Source: Eleusine coracana subsp. coracana
Taxonomy: Eukaryota > Streptophyta > Magnoliopsida > Poales > Poaceae
Direction: 5' to 3'
Length of the DNA stretch: 64,000 nucleotides
NCBI GenBank assembly: GCA_032690845.1
Contig: CM064426.1
Span: 71,970,403 to 72,034,402, forward strand
Part shown: positions 45,212-56,676 of the stretch, piece by piece
How the letters are laid out: each line of letters opens with the position of its first letter
Position numbering within the stretch: position 1 is the stretch's first letter
Made by a program: the position numbers and the translations under genes
Notes under the pieces: model-generated
Databases searched by the model: none
What the model was told of the DNA's origin: nothing
Seen by the model: the letters and a program-made list of their open reading frames with translations, nothing else

Positions 45212-47354
45212 GGAGAATTTGGCTATTTTAGACTGAGTGTAATCGTGGTAATTTAAATTCATACTCTAAAAAGTATATTCTATTTTGGTTAATAAGATTT
45301 TTTCTTCTATATTTAATTTTTCTGTATTCGTTCATATTTTATATATATCCTCTATATCAACTACTCAATATTTTATTAACCATTTCAACTACCATCTCAT
45401 TTCATCTTTCCTCCTCTTTTCTTTTTCTTTTCTTTTATAATAGTTTAGCAATCCAATTTTTTAATTAAATAATAAAAGTTTTTTCTCCCTTTCATTTTTT
45501 GTTTTCTAATTTTTCTTTTTTTCCTCTCTCTCTCCAATCTATCTCTCCCCTGGCCCCCCCTCTCTCTCCACGCTTTCTCCCCCGTCCCCTCTCTCCTTCC
45601 CCACGTGACATCGCTACCCGCCTGCTTCCCCCGCTTCCCGCCGCCGTCGCCGGAGCCCTCCTCCGCTGCCGGAGCCGCGCGCCCTCCCTCTGCCACGCCG
45701 TCCCTCCCTCCCTCCTCCCTCCGCCACCGCCCACGCGTCATCCCTCCTCCGCCGCGCGCGCGGCCTCCTTCCTCCGTCGTCGTCACCAGCAGCAACAACC
45801 AGACTCGACGGGAGGACCGGCGACTAGATCCACCGCGTGGGCCTCGCCTCCGACCTCCTCCTCTGCCCTCCTCCTCGCTCCGCTGAAGCCAAGCCAAGCC
45901 AGCGCCCCGCGGCCTCCTCCCCCGCGCGACCCTCTGTCGCGCGCCTCCACCTGGCCGTCTGTCTCCTCCTCAGCTGCCCTTCCTCGATACAGTTCCCCCG
46001 TGGTCCCATGGCCACCCCCCCCCCCCCCCTCCGCGGCTTCTCCGGGATGGCGCAGGTCGAGCGAGATGGGATGACGCGAGAGGAAGAAGAGGGCCCGCAC
46101 CGTGCCGCGTGGAGCAGATAGCGTAGTCCGGGAGAACGCTTGATTTCCAGGAAACGGAACCGTCTGGGAAAATAGCGTGGCCTTTACCGTCCCCTGTTGC
46201 ACGCCTATTTCCGCTAAAAGCATACTGTGGGTTGAGGATAGCGCACCCAGTTCGATCAGTCTTAGCACCATGGATTGAAAAACCGATGAAAATCGGTCAG
46301 TTTTCGCGGTTTTTGATCAAACTGGTCCGGTCCGGTTTCAGCGGATGACCGGTTTTTGATTGAATTATTTTTTAAATTTTGAAAGTTTGAAAAAATTTGT
46401 AATTTCGAAAATTGGTAAAACCGAGCGATAAACCGAGAAACTGAACGATAAACCAGAGAAACCGAGCGGTTTTTTAAAAAAAGAAATTTTCTCAATAAAC
46501 CAGCGGTAAATCAAGAAAACCGAGCGATAAACCGGAGAAACCGGTCGGTAAACCGAAGAAACCGACCGATTGGCTTTAAAATTTCATTTAAATTTGGGTT
46601 TTGATATTTGAGCAATTTATCAAGCGGTTTTTCCGGTTTTTGCGAAAACCATAAAACCGGTGTGATCTGATTTCTACGGTTCAATCGGTTTTTTAAACCC
46701 TGCTTAGCACTTGTAAAAGATGGTTTCTCTAAAATGGCATTCACGTCGTGGGCTTCTCTCCAATAGCGCTGTTAATATTGACAGCTAGTCACATGAAAGG
46801 ACAATACTATCCTTAGGGTCTTTTTGCTTTTAGTTTTTTATTGTTTGAGCAATAAATCGAAAGTAAATCTTCACATCTCCATGCAACACGCAACAATACA
46901 TCAACATCAAATTAAAGTAGGAAATTTTAATAAACCGTTACTAAAAAAAATTCGAAATTCCAAAGAGAGCAGCAGGCACGCCGTCGTACACTAGCTCCTG
47001 CTTGCAGCTTGCTCATCTGCTGCCCGTGTGCTTCTTTATTTTTCTTTTTTTGTTTTTTTACAAGTCCACATGCTCATTTGTTGTTTTCGACTAGAAGAAC
47101 ATGAGAGAAGACATAAGAGAGAAAAGAAAAAAATCGATTTCTTCCATGATTCTGTGAGGGTCAACCAAACCAACAGGGGCAATCCACTCATTTCGCATGA
47201 TAGAAAACAGAAAAGAAAAAAAAATAACTTAAATAATAAGATAGTGCTATTTTAAAGAAGCCATAATGTTATTAGTGCTATTTTAGAGAAGCCCATAATA
47301 TGAATACTATTTTAGAAAAGCCATCTTTTATAAGTGCTAAAATAGCCAAAATCT
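45212..47354. mobile_element. Mutator-like (MULE) insertion, 2.1 kb, non-autonomous
   Basis: The ends are inverted: the left GGAGAATTTGGCTATTTTAG matches the right-end reverse complement GAGATTTTGGCTATTTTAG. Flanking 9-bp sequences GACGATGGA (45203-45211) and GACGATACA (47355-47363) match at 7 of 9. The paralogous site at 51070-51078 has a single GACGATGGA with no insert. The interior has a GC-rich, Pro/Arg-biased block (45540-46110) with no coherent protein, a C15 run at 46015-46029, and a nested hAT MITE (46269-46702). No transposase. A Pack-MULE that captured gene sequence is possible. Confidence 0.75.
46269..46702. mobile_element. hAT-type MITE, 434 bp, perfect 8-bp target duplication
   Basis: The left end CATGGATTGAAAAACCGAT and the reverse complement of the right end CAGGGTTTAAAAAACCGAT match at 16 of 19. 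CTTAGCAC flanks both sides (46261-46268 and 46703-46710), identical 8 of 8. The interior (46410-46570) is a degenerate tandem repeat of a unit like GATAAACCGAGAAACCGAGC, about 20-22 bp. No coding capacity. Confidence 0.9.
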
Positions 47355-48147
47355 CGACGATACAGGTAGCGGCTCTAGGTTGGGTCTCGGCACCGACACG
47401 CTTTGCTGGACGGCTGGGCTGGTCTGGCGTGGTGGCCTCGTGGGTTTCTGGGCTTGTGGGCTGTACGTGCTGACGGACTGTTAATGGGCCGTATTTTTCA
47501 TGCCGCCCGGTTTGGTCATCGTACCCATGTACACACGGAGCTGTTGATCAAATTATGCTGGACACCGACACAGCTCACTGAAAAACGGACGGTGTTCTCG
47601 CCCAGTATGAAGTACATTGTTCCTCTCGCAAAAAGAGAAAGAAAATATGACCACCGCTGCGACGACATGTTCATGGCCATGCGCGATAGGATAGCCAAGC
47701 ATTGCTTCTACATTCAAAAAATAAGAAAAAAAAAAACAGGCCTTGGAATGTTGAGCGCTGTTTCTATGGTTGGTGACTGACATTTTTAGCAAGATGAAGT
47801 CTCCGGCGGTGACTGGTCTCTAGTCATTTCAAAAAAAATCTCTGGTGGTGATCCTAGCAAGATAACACCATGCACATTGAGAATGTACAACAATGATCCT
47901 AATCCAACTCACAAACCTCCATAATGTAGTATAACTACGGAAATCACGAAAAAAAAAACAAACAACACACGCCACCAGAGCAACAAAACTTCGATTCTCA
48001 CTGAATGCGCATGCAAGGCAGCAAGGGATATAGAAATACAGGTAAAATGTACTAATAAAAGAGCAATAAATTCTATAAGGTGTTACAGTCATAAAACTGC
48101 TGACCTAGGTTTCTGCAGTGGCTCAATGTGTTGTGTTTATTGAAGCC

Positions 48148-48276
48148 CATTGGTGGGATACAGACTCTTATCATTAGGTGGTCACATTTGGTTGCCCTTC
48201 TGAAAAGTACAAATATTCGGCCAACATTCATTACATCTTAGACCACCTAATGATAAGAGTTTGTATCCCACCAATG
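48148..48276. repeat. Perfect-type hairpin: 36-bp inverted repeat, 57-nt loop
   Basis: 48148-48183 (starts CATTGGTGGGATAC) and 48241-48276 are reverse complements with one mismatch over 36 bp. The loop is 48184-48240. It lies 280-410 bp past the ALKBH1 stop codon, so it may be in that gene's 3' UTR. It could be a tiny foldback element or a small-RNA-type hairpin. Confidence 0.85.
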
Positions 48277-48556
48277 AGTTTCATAAGGATCAATACTGAG
48301 ATTGAAAATCAGGGTAGCCTCCTTGTACCAAAATCATAAAACAAGATACAAAATTAGTACCAGGATATTAGAAAAGAATGATACACTTATTGTTAGTTGG
48401 AACACTACTACGACGTATCCCAACCCCTCTGGTCTTGCATTTTTGTCAAGCTATTCAAGATCCAACTTATCCCTCTGTGATATACTTAGGGAGGTAGAAA
48501 AAAGCACCATTTTCATGCCAATCTTTTCATGTGCGAATTTTAATCTAAAGAAAATT

Positions 48557-50903
48557 TCAGTAGACCTGTCTGATGTTGATATTTATCCTGGAATTCACAA
48601 TGTAGTCCAAGACAAAGTGGTCATCTTCAACAGAAAATTGTGAAACAAGTGGAGAAATATCTTGCTGGTCACTTTCTGTGAAGATACGTGGTACACCTAT
48701 TAAAGGAAGCCAAAGGTTAAAGCAGAAACGAAATGTAATCTATGGTGTTTCAACATTCCATTAGAACTTACCATGGTAGCGCTCTCTTGCTTCCCCAGCC
48801 ATCAATACAATATCACCACTTCTTAGGAACATTGCTGTTGGAACTTCCTCTCTCGTCTTTCCTCCGAGAAGAAAGATGCATTTACATCCCAAACTAAACA
48901 ATGAAAACCATGTTAGGAAAAATTAACGAAAAATAAGTAAGAAGCTGGATGATAATACCTTATGCTTACAATAGGTTTTGTCCAATCTTTTTCCATGTCA
49001 TCAACATGGCCACCAAGCATATCACCTACATCAGTCAAAGGTCAGCATAGAAATATAAAGGAAAATGTAACTTCAACCCTTCAATATAATTTCAAAGAGC
49101 AATGATCAATCTAAAAGGGTGTTCACTTTTCACTGTTTAAAAAGACAAGCTACATACTTGGACCATAATAGTTCACTATGGCAGCTTCTGGCTTGAATTC
49201 TTGTCCAGAGGGCATGGCTGGAATAGCCATCTTTTTGGCAAGAATGGTTAGAGCGTCTGGAATCTTGTTGTGTGGAAGTGACACGTCGTAATTGCGCTAT
49301 GGATTTTACAAAAAGAATAAATAAGAAAAGGCATATTATGCAGTTTGTGTAACAGCTTATTGTTACAACAACTGCACATAATGCACAGTCATGCTTGAAC
49401 TGAATACATATTTTCCATAACATAATTTGGATACATAAACATACATGACATAAGAAAAATATGGAATATTTCCCATTTATGGAACAATAATGAAAGAACA
49501 TTTTGTCATGTGCTGCATTGGAATTTTAAATTTCAAATAACAACAATATTTAACTAAACATGTTAGCAGAAAACATTGAAATTATTCTTAACATAATCTA
49601 TCAGAATATATCAGTGTCCTCTATTAGCCATAAAAAAAGAGAATAAGGAAATAACTATTAGCATTGACATGGAAGAAAAGGCTACATACTTTGGACCAAT
49701 CAAACGGTAGACCAAGAGTGCTCCACCGAAGCTTGCGTACAAGAGTAGTTGCTGCAATTGACTTAGGCACATCTCCCTTTTGGAACTCTGAGTTCTCCAC
49801 AAATTTGAAGTTTCTAGGTTGTGTATTTCCTCCACTATTATTCTGTTCATTTGTTTCTTGGTCATCAGGCACTTCAACCAATACCTTTCGTTTTTTAGCA
49901 GCAATAAGTAAATCAGAAATTGAACCATAAATAGCAGTGAAGTTAGTTCTATTTGGTGGCTGTGGAAATGTATTCAAACTCTCCCTGATCCAGTAGCATT
50001 GTTCATCAATAGATAGCGCACCAGGAATGAAATAAAATCCTATAAAATTTCAATAATGTGGGTGTTAGTATATCACAAACATATCCAGTGTGATAAGATA
50101 CTGTTTTATGGTAAAAAAAAAATTAAATTGCATGTTTCGACCTAAGACCTAAATCTTGTCAATAATGTACCCTAAGTGTAATGATACTGCTCAAGAAACA
50201 TGATGTGTTATTTATATCAACTCTACTGATAAACTGTATTACTATATTTTGCTGTAATAGTATTTCAAGACTGCGCTGACTATGAAGCTGCTGTGCCCGT
50301 GGTCCAATGATCCACCTATGTTTGTGTCGGATCTTATCCATGCTCAACAATCCTCACATGAGAAGCTCAAATGAACTCCAGCACATGAATCTAAACGCAC
50401 GCACCAACATCAGAAGCTGAACAGAACATTTATTCAGATAGAAAAAAATCGGTTTCGCAAATTGCTTATGTTACAATGCTTTGACATGCTATTACGTACG
50501 AAAACTAAAAGTAGAACCATATAAACCTCAAATAGATAAAGAAAAGGGAGAGTCAGCTCTGCGTACCTGGCCGGTCCAAGAAGCAGAATACTGGGCGTTC
50601 AAACCCGGCGCAGTCGCACCTTTTGATAGCGGTGGGAAGTTCCCCATCAGAGGCAAGCAGAGCGTGGAAATCAACAACTGCGGACAGGTCGCCGCCGGTC
50701 GGTTTGCTCCTGCGACGGTAGGGGACGTCAGATTTTGTGAACAGAGACGAAGGCAGCAGCTGCAGAAGGAGAAGGGAGGAGCGAGACCCTAACCTTGTTC
50801 TTGTCCTGCCTTTGGCGTTGGGAGGCTTGTAGAGCTTGTACTTCTTCTCCGCCTGCCGGAACGCCGTGCGCTCCGCGGCCACGGGGTCGGTGGCGCCATA
50901 CAT
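48557..50903 (-). CDS. ALKBH1: ALKBH1-type 2-oxoglutarate/Fe(II) dioxygenase (AlkB homolog)
   Basis: AlkB-family enzymes oxidatively remove methyl groups from nucleic acids. Exons (minus strand): 50903-50794, 50709-50567, 50039-49690, 49296-49158, 49025-48959, 48893-48772 and 48696-48557. All introns are GT-AG, all phases join, and the total is 1071 nt (356 aa). The N-terminal region (FRQAEKKYKLYKPP) precedes DRPGFYFIPGAL and the nucleotide-lid motif NRTNFTAIYG. The catalytic core is NYYGPSDMLGGHVDDMEKDW with H254 and D256 as iron ligands, LGCKCIFLLGG, SGDIVLMAGEARERYHGVPR with H310, and the 2OG-binding tail SRININIRQVY (R347, R353). This order matches eukaryotic ALKBH1, which acts on DNA or tRNA in nucleus or mitochondria in other species; the substrate here is not visible. 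The 5' flank is the empty-site copy of a segmental duplication. The gene appears intact. Confidence 0.93.
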
Positions 50904-51296
50904 CGCTGGTGGCGGGCGGAGAACGTCCGCGCATTGACACAGGGCGGAGGCTAACAGGACCCCGGGAGGCGGCCCCGGGGAGAACCAGCGGCGTCGATGG
51001 CCAGGAGCTTCGGCGGCGGCTGGGCGCGTGCGACTGGCGGCGGCGGCGAGGAGTGGCCGTGGCGCGGGTGACGATGGAGGTTGCGGCGCTAGGGTTGGGT
51101 CTCGGCGCCGACACGCTGTGTTGGACGGCTGGGCTGGAGTGGTGGGCTTGTTTCTGGCCTCGTGGGCTGTACGTCGTGCCGCCCGGTTTGGTTATCGTCC
51201 CCTGGTGTACACACGGAGCTGTTGATCAAATTTTGCTGGACACCGTAGCTCACTGAAAAACGGACGGTGTTCTCGCCCAACTACACCGTTCCTCGC

Positions 51297-51320
51297 AAAA
51301 AAAAAAAAAAAAAAAAAAAA
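51297..51320. repeat. Poly-A tract inside duplication copy 2
   Basis: A run of about 24 A after CCTCGC. The matching position in copy 1 has only a short A/G-rich stretch (AAAAAGAGAAAG), so the run grew after duplication. Confidence 0.9.
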
Positions 51321-51629
51321 ACTAGGACCACCGCTGCGACGACGTGTTCATTGACATGCGCGATAGGATAGACAAGCATTGCTTCTACATTCAAAAAATA
51401 AGAAAGAAGAAAGCAGGCCTTGGAATGTCGAGCTCTGTTTCTATGGTTGGTGACTGACATTTCTAGCAAGATGAAGTCTCCGCGGTGAGTGATCTCTAGC
51501 CCTTTCAAAATTCTTTTGGTGGCGATCCTAGCAAGATAACACCATGCACGTTGAGAATGTACAACAATGATAAAACGATGATCCCAATCGAAACTTACAA
51601 ACCTCCAAAATGTATAGCTATGCAAATCA

Positions 51630-51635
<6 letters not shown>

Positions 51636-51662
<27 letters not shown>
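51636..51662. repeat. (CA)n microsatellite
   Basis: Roughly 13 CA units. At the matching site in copy 1 (about 47945-47970) the sequence is AAAAAAAAACAAACAACACA, so the microsatellite is copy-specific. Confidence 0.9.
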
Positions 51663-51928
51663 CACTAGAGCAACAAAACTTCGATTCTCACTGAATGCTC
51701 ATGCAAGGCAGCAAGGGATATAGAAATACATGTAAAATGTACTAATAACAGAGTAATAAATTCTATAAGGTGTTACACACAGTCATAGAAAACTGCTATT
51801 CCATCTGGTCCCTTCCACCAAAGTATCTTCTGTCATAGGATTTCTTCACTGGACGCAGAAGTTATATCTTGGACCGTTCCCATGTGTGCCGTGTGGTTGT
51901 GCAGGCAGTGAGTGAGTTGCTACACCTT

Positions 51929-54900
51929 TCAGACCCTCCCAGTTGCACTGACCGTGGACAAGTTGACAGCTGGTTTCTGGAACACATTTACAATTGATGT
52001 CCCGTCACCACCATCGTTGCCAACCCTCCAGGACCGATCCTTCTTTCGCTGGGGCTTCTTGTGGTGCTTGTCAGATGCTTCTTTCTTCTTCTTTCTGCCA
52101 GCTTTGGACCCTTCATTGGCCAAGTCAAATGATTCCAAGTCACTCAGGACGTGCCTCATGTCTGGTTCTGCTGGATCAACAGTGCCATCCTCCTCGACAG
52201 AATCATCAGCATCCGACTCATTGCCAGCAGAGGTAGTGGGACCTTCTGATCCAATAACTTCTTCATGTTCTGTCTCAGCATCTGTGACTCCAGGAGGAAG
52301 TTCAAAGTGTGGTATTTTACCATCAATGTAATCCTTCAGAATCTGTCGAGCAGCCCTGGTCTCATCAGGCAGCCCAGCATGACTCACGTGCCCACGAGAT
52401 GCACAGTATGCACGCAACAGCTCAGCAGCAGTCGGTGGCCGAGACTGCGATTCATATGGTTTCGGCTTGGGCAAGGTGATTTTGTAAATCTGCTCAAGGA
52501 CATGTCTTGGGACACGATCTGCCACCACTTGAACAGCATCCCGGTGCTTTGTCATCCTATCAATGGGTAAGACACCACATGCCACCATCTCATGCCTTGA
52601 GCTTGAGAAAGAAGGGAAGACCAGACCAGGGCAATCACACAGCATGAGGTCTTCGGAGATTATCAGTGTCTGGAAATGCTTTGTCTTGCCAGGTGTGTGA
52701 GTAACACCAGTCCTCTTCTCACCGACCAGAGCGTTTATTGTGGAACTCTTTCCGACATTAGGATAACCAACAAATCCAACAACCACATGCTTAGCCATTG
52801 ACGAAGCAGAAGCAGAATCAGAAGAACTGACATCCCGATCCTCTTCTGTAGTTGAGATCCTTCTTTGTGCCACAATTGATTCTGCTTCAGCTTGCAGCCT
52901 CATCAGGAGTTCATCCCTGCCATATACCTTGGTATCCAAATCAAGTGAAGTGGATTCTTCCTCAGAGTATCCACTCAGCTTTTTGCCTTCCAATATGGCA
53001 GTAGCAGCCTTTGCTGACCAGAAAACATGAAGAATATCATGTGCCTTAAAATATTCAGCCCACTTCTTCCTGTATTAAACAAAGTAATGATGAAGTCAGT
53101 GCTAAAATAATAAAGGTGGCATACAAGGAAATCATATGGTCAAAGTGCCAACCTGATATTTAGCGGCAAAAGATCAGCCTTGTTAACAAGGAGCATGGTT
53201 TTCTTGTGCTCATCAAGTTCTCTTGCATATACCTAGTTCAGAAAATAGTCATGTCACATAACAAACAATCACCAACAAAATACATAAATTGGAACAGACT
53301 AAAAATTAGAAAGAATAGCATACTCTCCTTAAAAAGCTCAGTAAAGGCTGCAGAATATCAAAAACTTGTATTTCTAGCAAATAAGGCATGTTTATCTTAA
53401 TTTTCGACAAAGAAAAGCAAAAGAAAAAATAGTTCACGGATATGTAATTTCAAGAGAAACATGCCCTCCATTTGGAAGCTGGTAACTGACTAATGTTCGA
53501 AAAGAAAGTACCAGGGAAAGCTTAGTTACATACTCCCTCCGTCCCAATTTAATTGGCACTATGGAGTCCAGCACAGGAATTTAGGAGAAGTGTAAAAAGT
53601 AGGTACACAGAAAACAAGGAGGAAAGAGATAGAGATAGAGGTGTATTGGGAAGAGAGAAAGGTGCATTGGGAAGTGAGAATGTTAATTATTTTGGGAAAA
53701 CTAGAGAGAGCTTGAATGCCAATTATTTTGGGACGGAGGGAGTACATTTTTTTTCTCATGGCATAAAGAAAACTGAGTTGCTTCTGCCAAAAAACAGATA
53801 AGACATAGCGTCCTAATTGTATTGCTACCACGAAATTCTCTTAGGAGTCAAGAACTCAATGAAAGTAATACATGAGTAATTCACCAATAATCCTGAATGA
53901 ATTATGCACAATGTATAACACTGAACAAACTTTAGGCAGAAATAACAAAAAACATTTTGGAAGGTTTTGTAGCTATTGCATTTGATTTAGAGAGCTTTAG
54001 TACTTTACAACAAAAAACATTGTAAGCAGTACCTCAAGATCAGGGCAGCGGTAGAATAAGGGATCTCGGGCATCAACTACCATAACCAGCTGCATGGAAG
54101 AAAAAATAAGAGTCAGTGCTTAAAGAACAGTGTGTTAATCTACATTCTACAATCAAAATATTATCACCATGATAACATCAATAAAGTAGCATGTTTGCAC
54201 AAAACAAATGTACATGACACAGTACAACAGAACGCAAATGTTGGCACCAATATATAAAGTTTGCAAGTGCCCCCATAAATTTGCATAGCTTTACATTCCT
54301 AACTAGTCTAAAGGTCAGCATGAGCACTGACAGATGCATCCTGAAGCAATGAAAAACACAGGCCACTGATACTAATAATATAGCAAGAGAATAACATACC
54401 AAATCACTGCGTTCCAGCACTCTCCAGAGCTGCCTCCAGATGTCAATGTTCTTCTCAAAGGGTGTCAGGACAAGCTTGTCATTCTCTTCCAAACTGCAAA
54501 GAATATAGCTCTCGTTATGAACTTACATATTCATGGCATTTACTAGGGAAATGGTGCTAAGATTCAGAAACACTGCCATTCAAATTTGACAACCAGCATA
54601 TACTCATCTCTCTAAAACATAAGTAACAGCTTTCAGATTACCAAAATGGAAATCTATGACATCAGTCCTCTGAAATAACTAAGTGCCTTTAAGTAAAGGT
54701 GCATCATAAAGCTCATAAGCACAATTACATCATAATTCATAAAGCTCGTAAGCTCAATTGCAAGAGTAGTTAAAAGTTAGAAGACAGTATTCTTGCATGT
54801 AATTGGCAGAAAAATTCTCTTTACATCAATCAGTGACAACTGATAAGCATAAACAGAGTAAGTGCAACTTGGAACTAACCTTGCAAGATTCCTGCGCCAC

Positions 54901-55502
54901 ACCAGGAACGCTCGCCTCTCTTTTGCATCAAGCTCCTCGACAGTCATCTGTGTGCTCCAGGGTGGACTGCAATTACACACACACAACTCACAATCAGAGG
55001 AGAAGAATCCTAAAACAGCAACATATAACCTATTACTATCGAACATCAAAACTGCTTACCGTCTGGGGACCTGTAAACTGCCAGCGTGCATGGCCTCCTG
55101 CTCCTTCCGCAGCCGCCGCCTCTCCTCAGCCGTCTCTCCTGTCGCATCCCTACCAAAATAGATTCAATCCATCAGAAATTCCAGTAAAAAGAAGACACAG
55201 GTTTCCAAACACGAGCAACAGAATCAGCAGCAGGAGGAGGAGGCAGTAGCTCACAGGTCGATGACGAGGTCGTCGGAGGAGGAGACGGAGGCAGACTCGG
55301 CGAGCTGGTCCGCCTCGGCGGCCCGCTGGAGCACGGCGTCGATGTCGCTGACGTCGATGACGGACTCGAGTGGCGCCGCGCGGCGGCGGGCGAACGCGAG
55401 CGCCTCGCCGCGCTCCTTGGCGGCGGCGGCCGCCTTGTTCCGCTGCCGTATCAGGGCACGGCCAAGCCCCTCCCCTTTCTCCTTCTTGCCACCGCCTGCC
55501 AT
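51929..55502 (-). CDS. LSG1: LSG1-type circularly permuted GTPase (60S ribosome export/maturation)
   Basis: LSG1 is a cytoplasmic GTPase that releases the export adaptor NMD3 from pre-60S subunits (known for the family). Exons (minus strand): 55502-55255, 55149-55060, 54966-54880, 54493-54400, 54089-54033, 53232-53153 and 53069-51929. All phases join, giving 1797 nt (598 aa). The N-terminus is basic (GLGRALIRQRNKAAAAAKE). GTPase motifs occur in permuted order: VVDARDPLFYRCPDLE, G4 NKADLLPL (residues 209-216), G1 GYPNVGKSS (320-328) and G3 DCPGL (364-368). RPPTAAELLRAYCASRGH is the LSG1-specific region. An acidic stretch and a lysine-rich tail (GRKKKKEASDKHHKKPQRKK) end the protein. Intron 5 contains a Stowaway MITE. 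There is no sign of damage. The start ATG is the first in the GC-rich exon 1. Confidence 0.95.
53531..53744. mobile_element. Stowaway-type MITE in LSG1 intron 5
   Basis: The ends are TACTCCCTCCGTCCCA and TGGGACGGAGGGAGTA, the classic grass Stowaway/mariner terminal repeat with TA target duplication. It is 214 bp including the TA. The interior contains a short duplicated 'AATTATTTTGGGA' and is purine-rich. It lies in the intron 53233-54032, away from the splice sites. Confidence 0.92.
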
Positions 55503-55775
55503 CGTCTCGGCGTCCCTGTGCCGCTAGCCGGCGGCGTCAAGCTCCGAGGACGCGGGGTGATTGCTAGGGTTTTTGCGGCGCGAGGGGAACGAAGGAAGGA
55601 GACGACAGGGTTGGGAATGGCAAGGTAAGATCGAGTTCGTTTTCTCCAGCGGGTGAGTCTTTGACTTGTGGGCCCCATTTGTCGGATGCGTATGAGGTGA
55701 CGCGGCCCACCAACCTATTCCCATTTTCTCCAATCCGACCATTGCTCCTATTTTCTTCCAGAAATAATTCACAAA

Positions 55776-56057
55776 GGCCCTGATTGGATCTAACTTGTTA
55801 AACTTTAACACTTTGTTAAAGTTTAACAAAATGAAAAATAATATCTATCTGTTTGGATCCATGTTAAAGTTTAACAAGTTTTACCAAATTTTTCTCTGTA
55901 CCTTTTAACAAGTTTTACCACCTCAAAACCAGATAAAGATTTTGAGGGTGTTAAACTTTAACACCTCTCTTTTAACAGGGGTGTTTGAATGTTTTTTTTG
56001 TTAAAAATAGATAAAACATAAATATTAAAATTTAACAAGATGGATCCAAACACCCCC
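55776..56057. mobile_element. MITE upstream of LSG1
   Basis: The left GGCCCTGATTGGATC and the reverse complement of the right end (GGGGGTGTTTGGATCC) form inverted termini. The interior is full of TTAAACTTTAACA/TGTTAAAGTTTAACA palindromic words. A 3-bp AAA flanks both sides. It lies about 270-550 bp upstream of the LSG1 start. Confidence 0.65.
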
Positions 56058-56676
56058 AAAGCCCATGAACAAGGGGGAAACAGTGAAAGAAAATGCAGCT
56101 GATGATTTTTTTAAAAATGAGGATAAAATGCTGATGATTGGAGGGTTTCCTAAAGAATTATTTATATATATACTTCAAACTCCACATTTGATCAAGCAGC
56201 ACGGTATTTTCCAGTTCTGCAGGAATTAAGTGATAACCATGATATTCGGTAACAATCCATTCAACCTATTCGGATCCGTCAGTTCAGAAGAATTATTATG
56301 AAGGCTAGTTCCACATAAGGATCCATGCACCATTCTGATTCCCCCACTGTCCATTTCAAATCGACGAACTTCAAAAAATAAAAATGCTGCATTTACCGGC
56401 AAAATTTGTCACGCATTCAACAGAAAATTGGAACGCTTAACAAATTAGACAAATTAGGAATGTTGATGTTTAAATACCATCACAAGGTCCATACGACCAT
56501 ACAGATTTTGAGGACACAATAGTACAGCATATAACCTTGTTAACCATACAGGTTCAGAAACTGAGAGTCTGAAGTCTGAAAACAAACAGAAGATAACAGA
56601 TAGCTAACAACCAGAAACTAAGCCAACTGTGGCTGCAGAACGATGGCAGGGGCAGGCCTTAAGAGCGACCAGCAAC
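56058..56676. other. Intergenic, probable 3' UTR of the next gene
   Basis: AT-rich, with no open frame of note. The part near 56500-56676 probably holds the 3' UTR of the NF-YA-like gene. Confidence 0.4.

Larger units (their letters stand above)
45110..48101. repeat. Segmental duplication, copy 1 (split by a Mutator-like insertion)
   Basis: 45110-45211 plus 47355-48101 are colinear with 50965-51797: 'GGCGGCGAGGAGTGGC', 'TTGGGTCTCGGC', 'ACACGGAGCTGTTGATCAAA', 'GAAAAACGGACGGTGTTCTC', 'GCGCGATAGGATAG', 'TAGCAAGATAACACCATGCA', and on to 'TTCTATAAGGTGTTACA'. By eye most of the length is 80-90% identical. The first part lies just upstream of the F-box gene start, as its partner lies upstream of ALKBH1. 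Confidence 0.85.
50965..51797. repeat. Segmental duplication, copy 2 (uninterrupted)
   Basis: Partner of 45110-48101. It covers the ALKBH1 upstream region and continues to the LSG1 3' side. It contains an A-run (51297-51320) and a CA-repeat (about 51636-51662) absent from copy 1. GACGATGGA at 51070-51078 is the empty target of the insertion in copy 1. Confidence 0.85.

Noticed and set aside
45445..46271. Long Pro/Arg/Gly frames on both strands
   Set aside because: GC-rich cargo of the Mutator-like element; composition-driven, with no domain and no splice-consistent gene.
51600..51662. CRISPR-like or regulatory CA array
   Set aside because: A simple (CA)n microsatellite in a plant intergenic region; no spacers or further structure.
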